From: Pseudomonadota bacterium
Lineage (GTDB): Bacteria > Pseudomonadota > Gammaproteobacteria > Steroidobacterales > Steroidobacteraceae
Reading direction: 5' to 3'
Assembly (NCBI GenBank): GCA_021850555.1
Contig: JAJZLX010000436.1
Span: 1-6,518 of the forward strand
Length of the DNA stretch: 6,518 nucleotides
Made by a program: the position numbers and the translations under genes. Below the pieces are notes generated by a model, which had not been told where the DNA came from, made no database searches, and saw only the letters and a list, made by a program, of their open reading frames with translations. This document shows positions 5,593 through 6,518 of this stretch, one piece after another (within the stretch, counting starts at the first letter, position 1; each line of letters begins with the position of its first letter).

Positions 5593-6518
5593 ATGACTTC
5601 CCGAGTCCTGATCCTCGCCGAGCACAGCCACAATCAGTTGAGTGTCGGCACCGCCAAATGCGTCGCCTGCGCCGCGGGCATCCCCGAGGCCGAGATCACC
5701 CTCGCGGTGTGCGCCGCAGAGGGCGCCGCCCTCGCCGCGCAGGCCGCGGCGCTGCAGGGCGTCCACAAGGTGCTGCTGCTCGAGCACCCGGGCAACGCCC
5801 AGCCCCTGGCCGCGCTCATCGCCCCGCAGATCGCCGCCCTCGCCGGCCCCTACTCGCACCTGCTCGGGCCCTCCAGCACCTTCGGCAAGGACGTGATGCC
5901 GCGCATCGCAGCGCTGCTGGATACCGCCCAGGTGAGCGACATCATGGCCGTGGAGAGCCCCACGCGCTTTCGACGCCCCATCTACGCCGGCAACGCCATC
6001 GTGACCCTCGAGCTCGACCCCGCCACCAAGCTCGTCGGGACCGTGCGCACCGCCTCCTTCCAGCCCGCCGCCACCGGCACCGGCCCCGCCGCCCCCATCG
6101 AGACGCTCGTCCCGAGCGTACAGCTCCCCTCCCATACCCGCTTCGTGTCGATCTCGGCGGCCAAGAGCGATCGGCCGGACCTGCAAAGCGCCGCCAGAGT
6201 CGTCTCCGGCGGGCGGGCCCTGGGCAGCGCCGAGGCGTTCAAGATCCTCTACCAGCTCGCCGAGAAGCTCGGCGCGGCGGTGGGCGCCTCGCGCGCCGCC
6301 GTCGATGCCGGCTACGTCCCCAGCGAGCTGCAGGTCGGCCAGACCGGCAAGATCATCGCCCCGCAGCTGTACCTCGCCATCGGCATCTCCGGGGCCATCC
6401 AACACCTCACCGGCATCAAGGACGCCCGCACCATCGTCGCCATCAACAAGGACCCGGAGGCCCCGATCTTCGAGGTCGCCGACATCGGACTCGTCGGCGA
6501 TCTCTTTCAGATCGTGCC
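5593..6518 (+). CDS. etfA: Electron transfer flavoprotein, alpha subunit (3' end cut by the window)
   Basis: This open frame starts at the ATG that touches the etfB stop (TAAATG) and stays open to the window edge: 308 complete codons plus two bases. By comparison with human ETF-alpha only about ten residues are missing. EtfA holds the redox-active FAD. The C-terminal FAD domain is complete: a V-S-G-G-R-A-L-G strand, S233-R234 (human Arg249), G-Q-T-G-K at 249-253 with T251 (human Thr266), and the family signature from L259 through H271 (human His286) to A-I-N-K-D. Spacing between R234, T251 and H271 is the same as in the human protein. The N-terminal half ([11 protein letters not shown]) has the usual EtfA fold pattern. 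An AAGGG at 5578-5582, ten bases before the ATG, is a plausible weak ribosome binding site. The pairing order etfB-etfA is the usual bacterial one; a dehydrogenase or ETF-QO gene downstream would be expected but is not visible. Confidence 0.96.
   Translation, partial: MTSRVLILAEHSHNQLSVGTAKCVACAAGIPEAEITLAVCAAEGAALAAQAAALQGVHKVLLLEHPGNAQPLAALIAPQIAALAGPYSHLLGPSSTFGKDVMPRIAALLDTAQVSDIMAVESPTRFRRPIYAGNAIVTLELDPATKLVGTVRTASFQPAATGTGPAAPIETLVPSVQLPSHTRFVSISAAKSDRPDLQSAARVVSGGRALGSAEAFKILYQLAEKLGAAVGASRAAVDAGYVPSELQVGQTGKIIAPQLYLAIGISGAIQHLTGIKDARTIVAINKDPEAPIFEVADIGLVGDLFQIV

Noticed and set aside
4441..6405. 654-residue open frame on the minus strand opposite etfB and etfA
   Set aside because: It spans two clear plus-strand genes and the gap between them, is low in complexity and matches nothing known to me; a codon-bias shadow.
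4843..6518. Electron-bifurcating ETF (FixAB or caffeyl-CoA type) that could supply low-potential electrons to the corrinoid activator
   Set aside because: The EtfB recognition loop and AMP-site segments and the EtfA FAD-site residues match the mitochondrial/respiratory type, which cannot reach the potential needed for cob(II)alamin without extra energy input.
1..6518. CRISPR array, insertion sequence, tRNA, rRNA, riboswitch (for example cobalamin) or attachment site
   Set aside because: I found no regularly spaced repeats, transposase, terminal inverted repeats or RNA gene. The dense coding leaves no room for a cobalamin riboswitch; one could lie upstream of the window.

Overview
The window is a tightly packed, single-strand stretch of high-GC bacterial DNA. 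All seven genes I can support lie on the plus strand, and almost no base between them is non-coding. GC-rich third codon positions, GTG starts, a conventional respiratory EtfAB pair and the so-called virulence factor gene next to a MetV-type protein point to a proteobacterium. I cannot fix the class from sequence alone; alpha- or gammaproteobacterial are the likeliest guesses.

Region 1 (5-1817) is a methylenetetrahydrofolate reductase block. It holds a small conserved protein of the misnamed 'virulence factor' family, a cysteine-rich MetV-type subunit and a MetF-type catalytic subunit. The first two genes overlap by one base (TGATG) and the second pair by four bases (GTGA), so the three look translationally coupled.

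Region 2 (1841-4778) is a corrinoid block. It holds a pterin-binding (DhpS/AcsE/MtrH-like) methyltransferase that moves a methyl group between tetrahydrofolate and a corrinoid protein. An 11-base overlap leads into a large RACo/RamA-like ATP-dependent corrinoid activator with an N-terminal [2Fe-2S] ferredoxin domain and a C-terminal ASKHA domain.

Region 3 (4843-6518) follows after a 64-base gap. It holds etfB and etfA, the two subunits of a conventional electron transfer flavoprotein. etfA runs off the right edge just short of its expected end.

Together, regions 1 and 2 form a methyl branch of one-carbon metabolism: methyl-corrinoid <-> methyl-THF <-> methylene-THF, plus repair of the oxidised corrinoid. 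The corrinoid protein and the methyltransferase for the final donor or acceptor (a methylated amine, a methoxy or halomethyl compound, or homocysteine) are not in the window. Two readings compete. One is an oxidative demethylation pathway feeding electrons to ETF and the quinone pool. The other is a split methionine synthase supplied by MetVF. The adjacent etfBA favours the first only if it is truly co-transcribed and functionally linked.
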